Positions 23,276 to 35,026 of a stretch of DNA of 64,000 nucleotides are shown in pieces. The notes beneath the pieces were generated by a model. It was not told the origin of the DNA. It searched no databases and saw only the letters and a program-made list of their open reading frames with translations. The translations under genes were made by a program, and so were the position numbers. Each line of letters opens with the position of its first letter. Within the stretch, counting starts at the first letter, position 1. Source of the DNA: Hyperoplus lanceolatus (taxonomy: Eukaryota; Chordata; Actinopteri; Uranoscopiformes; Ammodytidae); contig CM049414.1 of assembly GCA_026929865.2 (NCBI GenBank), forward strand, positions 21,097,501 to 21,161,500. The letters are read 5' to 3'.

Positions 23276-24334
23276 TCAAATGGGGGTAGACCTAAGGCCC
23301 TCAGGACTACTTGCAAGTCCCATGATGGTGCCCTCAGGGGTCGTGGTGGCTGAATGAAGCCTCTGGCCTCGCTTCAGTAACTGCCTGACTAGGTAGTGGG
23401 ACCCTACCGTCTGGTTATCCACCCTTGCATGTGCGGCCGATATCGCAGCCACATAAAGGCGCAGGGTGGAAGCAGCTCTCCTGTTGCCCACACAGACTGC
23501 AGAAAGTGTAGTATCACTCTCAATGAGCAAGTCCCTTGGACTTCGCCATGTGCCATGCACTACTGTGCAAACAACTTCCACCTGTTTGCATAGAGCCATA
23601 TAGTGTAGAGTGCCCCTGAACTTAAAACAGGTCTGGACCTCTGACTGGTCGCAATACGTTAACAGTGGGTCCTGGCTATCAGGAGCCACACGCCCAGCTG
23701 CAGGCGCCCCGAGTTCGGGTGCCCTACATGTCGTATGCCCACCTGAGACAGAAGTTCCTGTCTCTCTGGAAGGCACCAAGGGACTCCTTTGAGGAGTTTT
23801 AGTAACGCTGGGAACCATGGCCTTCCTGGCCCATGTGGAGCCACCAAACGTAGGCTGTAACTGCAATGCTGGACCCCGTCCAGTGTTGCCAGTAAAAACA
23901 GAATTAGAGGAAATGCATAACGCAGGCTGACTGGCCAAGCATTAGCCAGAGCCTCCTGTCTTAGGGGACTGGTCCTCTCCACTCTAGGAGAACCAAGGGG
24001 GACAGTTGGTATTCTCTTCGGAAGCAAAGAGATATGCCACTGCCCTGCCATACTTGTCCCAATCATGCCTACCACCTCCGGATGGAGTCTCCACTCCCCG
24101 GGGGGTGGCCCTTGGTGAGAGAGAAGGTCTATTGCTGTGTTCCAGACACCTGGAAAGCTTAGATAGTGGTGGAGCACCCCCATAAGGAGCCCTTGCGTAA
24201 CCCGCAGGCCCTGCTCCGATCTGGTGCCCACCTGCTGGTTGAAGCCTGAGTGCTAAGAACCCTACAAGGAGTTCCAGCCTATAACGCGCTCCAGTCTCTG
24301 CTGGGCATCCCACTGGCCTACGACAGTCCTGCAC
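23276..24334 (-). pseudogene. DIRS RNase H / tyrosine recombinase remnants
   Basis: Overlapping broken frames on the minus strand. The RNase H-side part has WNTAIDLLSHQGPPPGEWRL followed by HPEVVGMI and, in another frame, LFASEENTNCPPWFS. Next comes RYAFPLILFLLATLD and GPGRPWFPALLKLLKGVPW. The recombinase-side part has STLRLYVAAISAAHARVD and VGSHYLVRQLLKRG. This order (RNase H, linker, N-terminal recombinase core) is that of DIRS elements. Catalytic Arg/His/Tyr residues of the recombinase were not found intact. Confidence 0.6.
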
Positions 24335-24601
24335 TAATAGACTGCGTCCCAGTCTGACAAGGAGGCGTCTGTCTCTACAACCTCACACCAGGAGATTCCT
24401 CCCTAAGGGTGACCCTGCAATCAGGGATGCCCTCTCTCTCCAGGGTCTGAGGGCCCGAAGGCACTGCCCAGACACCCTGACCATCTTGCGTCTCTGCCAC
24501 TTGGGGTCCAAGTGGAGACCCTTCGCCCAGATCTGAAGAGAACTCACTTTGAGAAGGCCTAGTCGGACCCTCGTGGATGCCGAGGTCAGCATACTTATCA
24601 G

Positions 24602-25870
24602 TCAAAGGAAGAGGCTGTATTCCAGCAGCCTCCCCTGCATGAAGTGCTGTAGTAGCTGCCGAACGGTAGCTACGCGCTCTGGAGAAAGGCAGGCTCGTAT
24701 GGCCGCCGAGTCGAGCACCAGCCCCAAATATATCACAACCCAACACATGGTGTAAGGTTGCCTTTTGTAAGATTGATCGTAAGGCCAAGCCTGTTCCCGG
24801 CTGGCTAAGGAGCGTGGCTGTGTCCGTGACCGCCTGCTCCTGAGTTGGGCGAAATGATCAACCAGTAGTCTAGGTATGGCAGTACACCATACCGCTGAGC
24901 CGTAATGGCGACAGGGATGCTGCCACACACTGTTTAATATACGCAGAGCCAGGGACGGCCCAACGGAAGAACCCTGAAATGCACCTTGCCCAGAAATGCA
25001 AAGGGGAGGACCACCTGTGGCATTGGGCAGTAGGGACCTGAAAGTAGCATCCTTCAGGGCTATTGACACAACACAGTCCGCCTGAGCGATAGACTGGAGG
25101 CCACCTGCAACACGCAGCATGTGGAAAGGAAGAACCGTGAGGCACCGATTCCGCCCTCTTAGTCCAGAATGGGACGAACCCGCCCCACTTCCTTGGTACC
25201 TGAAATTAGGCTGAGTAGAACCTACCGAGCATCGAGTAGCACCCCCAGGGACTCCGGGGGAGGGCATTTAGCTGGACGCCGACTTCCTGGCGCCTGAAAT
25301 GCCGACCATAGCGCGGTGTTACGGCGCTGTTCAGAATGTGCTGAGAAGCACTGGCCCCTTGATTGCCCACCTGGACGTGGTTGAAGATATTGGCACGGGG
25401 TACCACAGAGGTTCCCGGCCTGGAATCAGGCAGAGGCGCACGTCGCAGCGTGCAACTACTGTCTAGCCTGGTCAACCTGAACACTTCGCACCGGGGCCTG
25501 AAGCGTGCAGCCTGGGATCACTGGAAGAGAACGGAGGGTCTGTCGACACACCTCCGACTGGGACGCACAGTTGGCATCAACCTGCCTAGCTCCCTAAGTC
25601 ATAATGCAAAGTCCGCAGTGAAGCATCACTGAGGTTCCGTGCTGAGTGACCAGCACCTGACCCCTGTATGGTTTGCGACCAAGCCAGGCCTATGTGAGAA
25701 AGCAAATTCCCAAGACGTCCCACACGGGCAGCAATGTCGTAACTCCTAGTAAGGAGGTCGTATGTAATCTGGCACTGGGGCCGAGGGCAGCGCACATCGG
25801 TTCTCAGAGCCTCGTCTGGGGAGACAACCAGGGATGCTATAGCAGGCTCAACCGGAGCTAACCAGTCCAA
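24602..25870 (-). pseudogene. DIRS reverse transcriptase and gag-like remnants
   Basis: On the minus strand, 25586-25870 keeps the gag-like frame (ASLVVSPDEALRTDVRCPRP and LLTRSYDIAARVGRLGNLLS). Bases 24602-25267 keep reverse-transcriptase pieces (LLPNATGGPPLCISGQ, LVLDSAAIRACLSPERVATV). It matches 3841-5010 of copy 1 in inverse order. Several frameshifts; the catalytic YxDD block was not seen. Confidence 0.62.
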
Positions 25871-26843
25871 GCCCTAACTATCAGCATTGTGCATGGCTGC
25901 CAAAGGTCTGCTGTCACTAGTGTGATGGGAGAGCCCATAAATCTGGCCAGCATCTACGGAGCTCTGCGAAGTAAGGCTCAGAGGGAGGCCCAGAGAAAAC
26001 GGAGTATTGAGAGCCCGCCGAAAGAAGGCATTCACAGGTGCAGATGAAACCCGAGCTTCATCCACCCAACACTTGGCAAGTCACGGACGGTCACTGACCC
26101 TCTAGCTGAGCTGCCCACCTGTATAACATTACAGGACGCAGCTGTGGACAGCATGTCATCCCCTGAGTAGGAAGGATGCACAGCCGCAAGGCTACTCACT
26201 GCCGCTGGTACCCTGAGCTGGTTGGAGGCTAGCAGGAGAGCTTCTACCTAGCAAGCCTCAGTGCCTGAGGCATGCAACTACGGTTCATGCATGGGTTATC
26301 TGACAGTGCTTCCCTCAGGTGCTCACCCCGAGACCTGCAGGGCACTTGTCATGGCCATTCTCCACTGTAGGGAGGCCATGAAGGCGTCACAATTAGGGTT
26401 GTTTAGCATGTCAGCAATTTAGCAGGCTAGGCTAAATGAATCAGTAGCCTACTCAACCGCGCTTCAGGTGCAAGCACCAGAGCAACGGAGCGACACCTCT
26501 AAAAGTAACAGTGACGGCGACCTTAGGAGGCCTAAGCTGCCCATTGTCGAGCCAATTAAAATATGCATCTGTTAAAGGTATGCAACCGGGGTTCAGGCGA
26601 GAGCAACCGAGCCACGGTGCGACATCGCTAGAATAATACAGTGAAGGTGTAAAACTATGCCGCCCACTTGCGAGAAAATACAGTAGCCTGCGCACACGAC
26701 AACTGTGTGACAGCTAAAATAACACAGTGAAGGCGACCTTTGGAAACATAAGACGCTCACTGGCTAGCAACTAATGTACGCAACCGGGCTTTAGGCGAGA
26801 GCAACCGAGCCTCGGTGCGACACCGCTAGAATAATACAGTGGC

Positions 26844-29800
26844 AGACCGACTTTCTTTGCCAGCGATGGTTTGCATTTAAACAAACAAGGGAAACATCTT
26901 CTGGCCAGCAACATGCTCTTAACAATAAAATCGATTCCTAGCGTCACTCCTCTTGCAAACTCTGTCCAGCATGATTGACTCTCTCCACACCTGGTCAGTC
27001 AAGAGGTAGTTAGCTCACGTGACACAGCCTCCATGACCACTAGTCCCCATGCATCTAGCGCCCCCTCCAGGCCTGGAACATCCATTACTATAAAAACTCA
27101 CCCAATCCCTGTATGTCAGTCTGTCAGATCATCATTAATCCCTCCTCATAGATCATGCAGGTCACGCCACAGACCACTTGGGATTACAACTAATTTGAAA
27201 ACTGTACCTATTATGTGTAATAGGTCAATTGTGTTGGACCACCCCGCTGTTGATAACCCGGACATGAGCATATCAAAGCTAAACTCACCAATCATCCTCA
27301 AATCAAGAAAGGGTTTGGGTTTTCTTCACTTAAACATAAGAAGTTTGCTTCAGCACAATAAATTAGACCACGTTAACATCTTAGTATCTCAGGCTGACCC
27401 AGATGTCTTGGTCCTGACTGAATCATGGTTGAAGAGCAGTACACATGACTCTATGGTGGCAATAAATGATTATAGTTTATTCAGAATAGACAGGACCACA
27501 CGGGGTGGGGGAGTGGCTGTCTATGTTAAATCACATTATTCTGTATCATTACTACATGCTGTCTCTGTTCGAAGCTGCTTTGAATTTATTGCTTTGGAAT
27601 TGTCTTTATCGTCCAATGATTGTGTTATTGTAATTGGTGTGTACAGGCCCCCTTCAGCGGTAACTAGCTCCTTGAGTGAGATAGCACATTTAATCTCTCC
27701 ATATGTAAATAGAGAGGTCATTATGATGGGTGATTTTAACATTGACTGGCTTTCTGGTGCCTCAGAACCTTTTAAAGAAATCTGTAGCAACCTAAATCTT
27801 ACACAAATAATAACTGAGCCCACAAGACCTAATCTAAAAAACCCAGCAAAATCAACTTTGATCGATTTAATATTATCAAATCAAAGCAATAAAATAGTTT
27901 CTGCTGGTGTCTTTGAGCTTGAAATCAGTGATCACTGCCCGGTGGCCTGTATCAGAAGTATTCATCTTAAAAAATCTCAACCCAAAATCATTATTAAGCG
28001 TAATTTTAAAGGTTTTAACGAGCAAGCATTTTTAAATGAACTCTATCAAAGTGACATTCATCTTACAAGTGAAATATCTGATGTGGAATTGGCCTTAGAA
28101 TTTTTCACCAATACTTTCTCCTCCATTTTGAACAAGCATGCACCCCTAAAAAAGCACAGAGTAAAAAATAGATCAAACCCCTGGTTCACAAATGAATTGT
28201 CCGATATATTTGCAGAGAGAAATAAAGCATGGGCCCTAGCTAGACGCTCTGGTGAAAACTCTAAGTGGACTGCTTTCAGACAAATCAGAAATAGGTGCAT
28301 ATCCATGGTTAGGAGAGCTAAATCAGATTACTACCTCGAACTAATTTCCAACTGCTACTCCAACCCTGCACTATTTTGGAAGGCTGTGAATTATAACAAA
28401 AATAATTCTAGCACTGTTCCCAGTCAGTTAAAAATAAATGATCCGACCTTAAATGATCAGAAAGAAATTGGTTTAGCTTTCAATAAACACTTTATAGCTG
28501 CTGGTAAACTCTTTCACAATGGAGTATCTACGCCTTCCACCACCAGAAATAAAAATAAAAATAGCATACCACCTGTCTCTAAAACACCTCTTTTCAGCCT
28601 TGTTCAAGTTCCAACAAGTATTGTTGTAGATGCGCTTCTTGCCATCAACCCCAGGAAGTACATGGGAGAGGACAATTTGGACCCATTTTCAATAAATCTC
28701 TCTGCACTTATCATATCAAAACAAATAACCCATATTTTTAATCTTTCCATCTCCTCTGGTATTGTTCCTAAAGTCTGGAAAAAAGCTCACGTCATTCCAT
28801 TACATAAAGGGGGTGACAAAAGTGATCTCAATAATTACAGGCCAATTTCCAAACTCCCATGCCTGGCAAAAATTCTAGAATCAGTCATTAATACTCAGTT
28901 GAAAACCTTTTTATCCAGTGCTTCCATTTTGAGTCCATTTCAATCTGGTTTTAGGGCAGGCCACAGTACCATATCTGCTGTCACTTTGGTCTTAGACAAC
29001 ATTGTTACAGCTATCGATAAAAAAATGCACTGTGCAGCACTTTTTGTTGATCTGTCAAAAGCTTTTGATACTTTAGATCACCATTTGCTTTTAGAGAGGC
29101 TGCATGAAATTGGTTTTGATTATTCTACATGTAGCTGGTTTAGGGACTATCTCTCTGATAGACAGCAGTCAGTAAAACTGGGAAGCTACCAAACTGAGTT
29201 TTTAACAGTTACAAATGGTGTTCCGCAGGGCTCAATTTTGGGTCCAGTCCTATTCACAATTTACATCAATAACATTGTTTCATCACTACAAAACTGCCAT
29301 GCCCATTTGTATGCGGACGACACTGTACTGTATTGCATTTCTGATTCAGTACAACAATCTGTTCAGAACCTACAGAGCTCTTTTAACTCCCTGCAGAACT
29401 GTCTAGTGGATCTCAGGCTTGTCCTTAATACAGAAAAAACAAAATATATGTGTTTTTCCAGAGCAAGAATTACAAATTTTAATGATCTTATTATTTACAC
29501 AAATAATGGATCTCATATTGAAAGAGTCACTGAATATAAATATCTTGGCATCTGGATAGATGAAAAACTCTCTTTTACATTTCACATAAAAAATCTTGTC
29601 TGTCGTCTGCGACAAAAGATTGGATATTTTTATAGGAACAAAGCCACCTTCCCGTTGTTCAGCAGGAAAAGGATTATTGAGGCAGTTTTTATGTCTGTCC
29701 TTGATTACGGTGATGTAGTTTATCGGCATGCATCTCGTTCATGTCTTAAACTCCTAGACTCTGTGTATCACTCTGCTTTGAGATTCATCACAGGAGATGC

Positions 29801-30352
29801 CAATGATACACACCATTGTGTTTTATATGAAAAGGTTGGGTGGTCCTCCCTTAAGGAGAGACGTGATGCACATAGGCATATTTTTATATATAAAGCTCTG
29901 ACTGGAAAGCTACCACTCTATTTGACAGAAATGCTGCTTATTTCAGATGGGCTTTATCAAACCCGCTCAACTGACATGCTCATGTTATATGTTCCCTATG
30001 CCCGGTCTGAGCTTGGTAAAACCGCTTTTAGCCACAGTGCCCCTGACTCCTGGAACAGCCTACAACATACAATTAAAATAAATACACTCATAACTGTTAA
30101 CCAATTTAAAATTATTATTTTAAATCAGCCCCTCTACACTTGTAACTGTTTTAATTAGGCTATTGTCTCTTTCATTCAATTGATCTGAATGTTTTAAATT
30201 GTGTTGTCTGTGTGTGTGTGTGTGTGTGTGTGTAAACTTATTATGTATTCTCATTGTATATTGTGTATCTGTATTCTCGACGTCATTGTAAAAGAGGGTC
30301 ACCCCTCAATTGATCTTTCGAGGTTAAATAAAGGAAAATGAAATGAAATGAA
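26844..30352 (+). mobile_element. Nearly complete CR1/L2-like LINE
   Basis: A 3.5-kb non-LTR retrotransposon inserted in a reiterated DIRS unit; the target TGGC is repeated on both sides (26840-26843 and 30353-30356). It has one long ORF, then a 3' UTR with a (TG)n run and the end GAGGTTAAATAAAGG followed by AAATG repeats. The short repeated tail instead of poly-A, and endonuclease plus reverse transcriptase without an RNase H, fit the CR1/L2/Rex group. Confidence 0.8.
27033..30158 (+). CDS. LINE ORF2-type protein: endonuclease and reverse transcriptase
   Basis: One uninterrupted frame of 1,041 codons. Residues about 85-310 form an AP-type endonuclease: LHLNIRSL, then DVLVLTESWL (metal-binding Glu), VIGVYRPP, MMGDFNIDW and ISDHCPV (catalytic Asp-His pair). 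Residues about 580-860 form the reverse transcriptase: VIPLHKGGDKSDLNNYRPIS, FQSGFRAGHST, ALFVDLSKAFDTLDHHLL (first catalytic Asp), GVPQGSILGPVLFTIYIN, HLYADDTVLY (the YADD box) and YKYLGIWID. The rest is the usual C-terminal region. All hallmark residues are present. The protein would nick target DNA and prime reverse transcription of its own RNA. The start ATG is the first in frame; a later one is possible. Confidence 0.9.
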   Translation: MTTSPHASSAPSRPGTSITIKTHPIPVCQSVRSSLIPPHRSCRSRHRPLGITTNLKTVPIMCNRSIVLDHPAVDNPDMSISKLNSPIILKSRKGLGFLHLNIRSLLQHNKLDHVNILVSQADPDVLVLTESWLKSSTHDSMVAINDYSLFRIDRTTRGGGVAVYVKSHYSVSLLHAVSVRSCFEFIALELSLSSNDCVIVIGVYRPPSAVTSSLSEIAHLISPYVNREVIMMGDFNIDWLSGASEPFKEICSNLNLTQIITEPTRPNLKNPAKSTLIDLILSNQSNKIVSAGVFELEISDHCPVACIRSIHLKKSQPKIIIKRNFKGFNEQAFLNELYQSDIHLTSEISDVELALEFFTNTFSSILNKHAPLKKHRVKNRSNPWFTNELSDIFAERNKAWALARRSGENSKWTAFRQIRNRCISMVRRAKSDYYLELISNCYSNPALFWKAVNYNKNNSSTVPSQLKINDPTLNDQKEIGLAFNKHFIAAGKLFHNGVSTPSTTRNKNKNSIPPVSKTPLFSLVQVPTSIVVDALLAINPRKYMGEDNLDPFSINLSALIISKQITHIFNLSISSGIVPKVWKKAHVIPLHKGGDKSDLNNYRPISKLPCLAKILESVINTQLKTFLSSASILSPFQSGFRAGHSTISAVTLVLDNIVTAIDKKMHCAALFVDLSKAFDTLDHHLLLERLHEIGFDYSTCSWFRDYLSDRQQSVKLGSYQTEFLTVTNGVPQGSILGPVLFTIYINNIVSSLQNCHAHLYADDTVLYCISDSVQQSVQNLQSSFNSLQNCLVDLRLVLNTEKTKYMCFSRARITNFNDLIIYTNNGSHIERVTEYKYLGIWIDEKLSFTFHIKNLVCRLRQKIGYFYRNKATFPLFSRKRIIEAVFMSVLDYGDVVYRHASRSCLKLLDSVYHSALRFITGDANDTHHCVLYEKVGWSSLKERRDAHRHIFIYKALTGKLPLYLTEMLLISDGLYQTRSTDMLMLYVPYARSELGKTAFSHSAPDSWNSLQHTIKINTLITVNQFKIIILNQPLYTCNCFN

Positions 30353-31033
30353 TGGCGGTGTAAAACTATGCTGCCCACTGGCGAGCATAATTACAGCAGG
30401 CTTCGCACACAAGCGCAACGGTGTAACGTGGCGCAAATAAGCCGCTTACTGGCAAGTAAATAATGCCTGCAACCGGGCTTCAGGCAAGAGCAACCGAGCC
30501 ACGGTGCGACACCGCTAGAATAATACAGTGGCGGTGTAAAACTATGCCGCCCACTGGCGGGCAAATACAGTAGCCTGTGCTGACACGACAACGGTGTGAC
30601 AGCCAAAAAAAAACAGTGAAGGTGACCTTTGGAAACCCAAGACGCTCACTGGCTAGTAGCAACTAACGTATGCAACCGGGCTTCAGGCGAGAGCAACCGA
30701 GCCACGGTGCGACACCACTAGAATAATACAGTGGCAGTGTAAAACTATGCCGCCCACTGGCGAGCAAATTATAGTAGGCTAGGCAATCGAGCTTTAGGCG
30801 AGAGCACACCCAAGCAACAATGCGACCTGTTGAGACAATTAAAATATGCATCCGATCAAGGTATGCAACCGGGATTCAGGCGAGAACAACCGAGCCACAG
30901 TGCGACACCGCTAGAATAATACAGTGGCGGTGTAAAACTATGCCGCCCACTGGCAAGCAAGTTACAGTAGGCTAGGCAATCGAGCTTAAGACGAGATCGC
31001 ACCCAAGCAACAATGCAACCCCCTAAATAACAC

Positions 31034-31775
31034 AGTTCAATTGAATTCAGTTTATTTAAGAAGGGGACAGTGCAAATTAATAAGACACATGATCATACAT
31101 GAGTTAAAAAGATAGAATTAGCCAAAATGCTATTCTTTATTTATTTATTTATTTATTTATTTTTCTTTCGGACAATCCCACACAATACACAATTATCTCT
31201 TTCACATCATAAATCTTAAATAGTGTTGTCCGAAGGGTGACGGAAGAAGCCTAAGGCTTATCGAGTCCCGCCCCCACTTTCATCAGATTCAAAATCAGAT
31301 ACACATTTACTGATCACAGAAAAGAAAATAAAAAATAAAAAAATAAAAAGTCAAAAATAAAAGAAAGAAAAAAATAAAAAATAAAAAGGAAGAAAACACA
31401 CAATTCAATGGCATTTAGAGACCAATTTAGCAGTTCCATGATTAATCCACTTGCTTCAGCTTTTAAGATCAGTTCTGCTCCTTTCTGATTTTCTGTACAA
31501 TGCAGAGTTTGTTTTGCCCTTTTATTGTGGCCTTTTCAATGTCATTATCTGGTAGTCTAAACACAACTGCAAAAGTATTCAAACCCAAACAAGTCATTCT
31601 GCTGACCTCTCTTTTACAATAATGTTATGATAGTGCCATCCACCTTTTATCCGCATCTTAGTGTTCTGCTTTCAGTCTATAATTTTCCATAATTTTAGAG
31701 ACATACATTTTTTTGAAAATTCGCAAACTGCAACTCCCTGTAATTTTTTATTCTCTATCTATTATAGTCCCCTGG
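31034..31775 (-). mobile_element. LINE-tail block with nested LINE 3' end
   Basis: The outer part (31034-31130: TTGAATTCAGTTTATTTAAG and following) matches DIRS copy 1 at 2290-2415. Inside lies a (TTTA)n run (31138-31162) followed by TTTCGGACAATCCCACACAA and GTTGTCCGAAGGGTGACGGA. That is the same family as 10690-10886, inverted. So a second LINE copy landed in an older LINE tail within the DIRS element. Confidence 0.6.
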
Positions 31776-32975
31776 CAGTGTCAGCGGCTCTAGGTAACCC
31801 CAGCCACCCACTGGAGAGCAAATCAACGAAGGCTAGGCAATCGAGCCTCAGGCGAGAACACACCCAAGCAACAATGCGCCTTAAATAACACAGTGACAGC
31901 AACACTTGGATCCCAAGACGTTCACTGGCGAGCAAATAAAGTAGCCTATGCAACCAGGCTAAGGCGCGAGCTACCGTGCAACGGTGCGACACGGCTATAA
32001 TAATACAGCGGTGTGAAACTAAGCTGCCAACTGGCGACACACTACAGTAGCCTACACACGTGCAACAGTGTGACACGGCTAAAATAACACGGTGAAGGCG
32101 ATTTAGGAAACTAATTAGCCCACCGGCGAGCAATACAGCAGCATACAGTGTATACAACAGCGTACTAGTGCGTGGCACAGCTCATCCACTGGCTAAGCAA
32201 ATAAAGTAACCTATGCAACGCAAGGCTTAGGTGAGAGCACACGACTGGTGCGACACAGCTCAAATACAACAGTGAAAGCGACTTCTAACCCGAAGCCGCC
32301 CACTTGACGAGCAAATTAAGTAGCCTATGCACCGCTCTAGGCGATGCTACAAAATACTGTGGCGGCGGCTTGGACTCCAAGCCGCTCGCTGTCGATTAAA
32401 TCGAAGTAAGCAACCGGTCAGGGCGACGTAGCACCCGAGCAACAGTCAACAATGCTAGAAAAACAATACATTCGAGCATACAATTAGCAACCGGGCTTAG
32501 CGAAAAACACACAAGCAACGGTGAGAACAAAAGAATAACACGGCGACTGTGAACCAGCCGCCGCCTGACAAGCTCAATTAAAGCAAGGTGGAAAAGGTGA
32601 TATTAGCTTCCGCGATAGCCGCTGGCTACGCGTAGCCTTCACACCCTACTCACCCCTGACCGGCCGCAGCCGAGGTCGAACAAATTGCAAGTTGCAGCCT
32701 TTGGAGGACGAATTCACCCCCGAAGCCCCAACCCTTAGGTTACAAGGCTACTTGCTACAAGCTAATGGTATACACCACAACAATGTATGTGACCTGCTAG
32801 TCCGCGAGAAGATAGAAGGAACAGATCCTAGAGTGACTTCCGGAATATGTACATATTCTCGGGTCACCCAAGGGTGGGTGACTATTTTGGTATAAGATCT
32901 CGACCTGCGCATGCGCGATGGAACATCCAGTGTTGGCACCGCCTCTATGGTCGAGGAAACGATAGAACAGCTGGA

Positions 32976-33129
32976 TCCCTTCCACAAAACCAATATGAGC
33001 TCCGTCTATCAAAACCAAAAAGATAAAATACTCCATTTTGGTCTCAGAACACACTCCCCATCGCACTCTTGGGAGAGATGCTTTATGTAAGTAACCAACT
33101 GCTCATGACAGCAAGAACAGAGGCCAGAT
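32976..33129. other. Junction between DIRS copy 2 and provirus pol debris
   Basis: Short unique stretch; nothing recognised beyond the boundary at about 32975, where the DIRS terminal repeat ends. Confidence 0.4.
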
Positions 33130-33600
33130 CAGTATTCTGGCTTAGTTTATCTGGGCCATACCATCACTCAAGGGACACAGAAGTATCTCTGATGGCCACC
33201 TGAACGCTTATTCAAAAGGCCCAAAGCCCAGGACAGTTAGGAGAATGATCATTTCCTTGGTATATGCAGGCCATTTTGTCGGCATGGATTGAAGACTGAT
33301 GCCAAGTAACAGGACCTTTGATGACCATGATCAGAAACAGGGAATGACAAGCTCCACGCTTTACCTGATCACTCTAAGAACTTTTGCTATATGTGTCCAC
33401 GTCGACCGGAGGTAAATTTGCATGTGCAGTACTCTGTCAGCCAACAGGTATGGGGACAAGACCTCCAACCTGTTGCTTACTCCTCCACCGCTTACTCAGA
33501 GGTGGAGATGGGGTTATCCAGTGACTATACTTACACACCATAGCCTGAGGAACCTGTTAAATAGGATGTTACTTTAGCTGGGGGTGCACTACGGTAAGCC
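33130..33600 (+). pseudogene. Retroviral pol remnant (RT connection / RNase H side)
   Basis: Short plus-strand frames, joined only through frameshifts. One gives LGHTITQGTQK and, in the next frame, KGPKPRTVRRMI, the order seen at the end of retroviral reverse transcriptases. Further on, NLHVQYSVSQQ and QPVAYSSTAYSEVE correspond to the beginning of the RNase H-like part. It lies downstream of the gag frame in the same orientation, separated by DIRS copy 2, which supports one split provirus. It is too damaged to encode anything. Confidence 0.45.
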
Positions 33601-33829
33601 TCGGAAACCAACCATCCCAGAAAGCGGTGAACCGCATGATTGTGTAAGGCACAAAGATATTCAAGACTAGATCAGTTACTGTCCTTTTGGTTACTCATGA
33701 GGTCTACTTAATTAATTAATTTCTATGCAGGAAGCAGTCTTTTGCCAGGTTCTTATGTAGAGAGTTACTAAGCAGATGGGGACTTCCCGATCCACATATC
33801 CTTCCACAAAACCTTAGTTCCTTAGAGAT

Positions 33830-34565
33830 GAATTGTCACAAAAACACAGGAACTTGTTTTTCATGAAAAGGACCACCCCTACAATTAGGGGACAAGTTGT
33901 AGAGGTATTAGACAGTTTCAAATATTTAGGTACATTTATTGATTGCAATCTAAAATTTCAGGTGAAAACACAGACTGTATTTTTTAAAACCTGTAACCAA
34001 CGTCTCCATCTAATGCAGTCAAACTCAACTCATTCAGAGTGAGCAAGCACATTATGGAAACAGTTTATAGAGAACCTTATTGAGGGACATTTAACCTTTA
34101 ATGGCAATATGGTATGGTGACCTAAACGTAAAGGAAGAAGCAAGCTACAGAGAATAATAAATCTGCACTCAAAAATCATAGGGACAAAACAGAAACAATT
34201 AAGTTGGTATGTCAAGGGGTACTTAGGAAAAAAGCTTGTTAAAATAGCAAACGATCCGTCCCATCCACTCCATAGGGAGTTTGATCTTCTTCCTCGGGTA
34301 GACGTTACAGAGTGCCAGGACAAATCGTAACATATTTTAAAAATTCCTTCACCCTAAAGGAGTTGGGGTACTGAATACTATGTCCGGCTGATGTGTAATC
34401 ACTGCTGCCCCTGCTTCTTCTGGCCTTAAGATGCATGTGTGTAAATGTTGTTGTTGTTGTTGCTTTTGTTGTTGTTGTTGTTGTTGTGTTGTCCTGCTTG
34501 TTGTGTTGTTTGATGAGACCAAAGACAAATCTCCACACCGTGGACAATAAAGAATTAACTAACTA
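33830..34565 (+). pseudogene. 5'-truncated LINE, reverse-transcriptase C-terminal fragment
   Basis: A 69-codon frame at 33833-34042 contains VVEVLDSFKYLGTFIDCNLK, the conserved block after the YADD box of LINE reverse transcriptases. About 500 bp later the copy ends with a (GTT)n run and GGACAATAAAGAATTAACTA plus CTAA repeats, a LINE tail. It belongs to a different family from the 26844 LINE. Confidence 0.65.
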
Positions 34566-35026
34566 ACTTAACCAAAATCCTTTTTTTCTTGTCTAGACGG
34601 GGCGGTTTTGGCTTAGGAGATATCAGTTTCCTTGCAGAACTACAGCCACACCGTAGACGCTGTATGCAAATATTTTAAGTTTTGATTACTTTCCTGAATT
34701 TGGAAAGGGTGTGCCTTTTCGTCCTGCAAGTGGGCTAAGGTTAGCCGAATTTGATCTTTAATAAGAATTAAGCATTTAGCTTTCTAGTCTTAATTTAATC
34801 TAAAGTAATGTGATATAGAGTAAATAGGACATATATAATACATTTAATCCCCAAAGTCAAAGTTCAAAATAGAACTCTGAAGATCTTAGAAGTTTAATTG
34901 TTTTGTGGAGGTCTTTTCTGAACAGCAACTTGTGAACTGCAGTTATGTCTAACGAATGCCAATCATTGAAATGTGTTTTTGTATCTTTTGCGAGACATTA
35001 ATTTGTCTCGAAGTGGGGCTATGTAG
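34566..35026. other. Provirus 3' interior, nothing recognised
   Basis: AT-rich sequence without frames. It ends with GAAGTGGGG just before the LTR/hAT junction, a short purine run in the place of a polypurine tract. Confidence 0.35.

Larger units (their letters stand above)
20824..32975 (-). mobile_element. DIRS-type retrotransposon, copy 2, with nested insertions
   Basis: Opposite orientation to copy 1. Its right terminal repeat (20830-20957 continued at 22082) and left terminal repeat (about 32800-32970) are inverse to each other and match those of copy 1, including CCGCCAGAGGCGG. It preserves more coding debris than copy 1: gag-like (25586-25870), reverse transcriptase (24602-25270), RNase H-like (about 23980-24330) and tyrosine-recombinase-type C-terminal sequence (23276-23940). 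It is interrupted by a pogo-like element, a SINE, a LINE with target repeat TGGC and a LINE-tail block. Inserted right behind the provirus gag frame. Confidence 0.75.
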
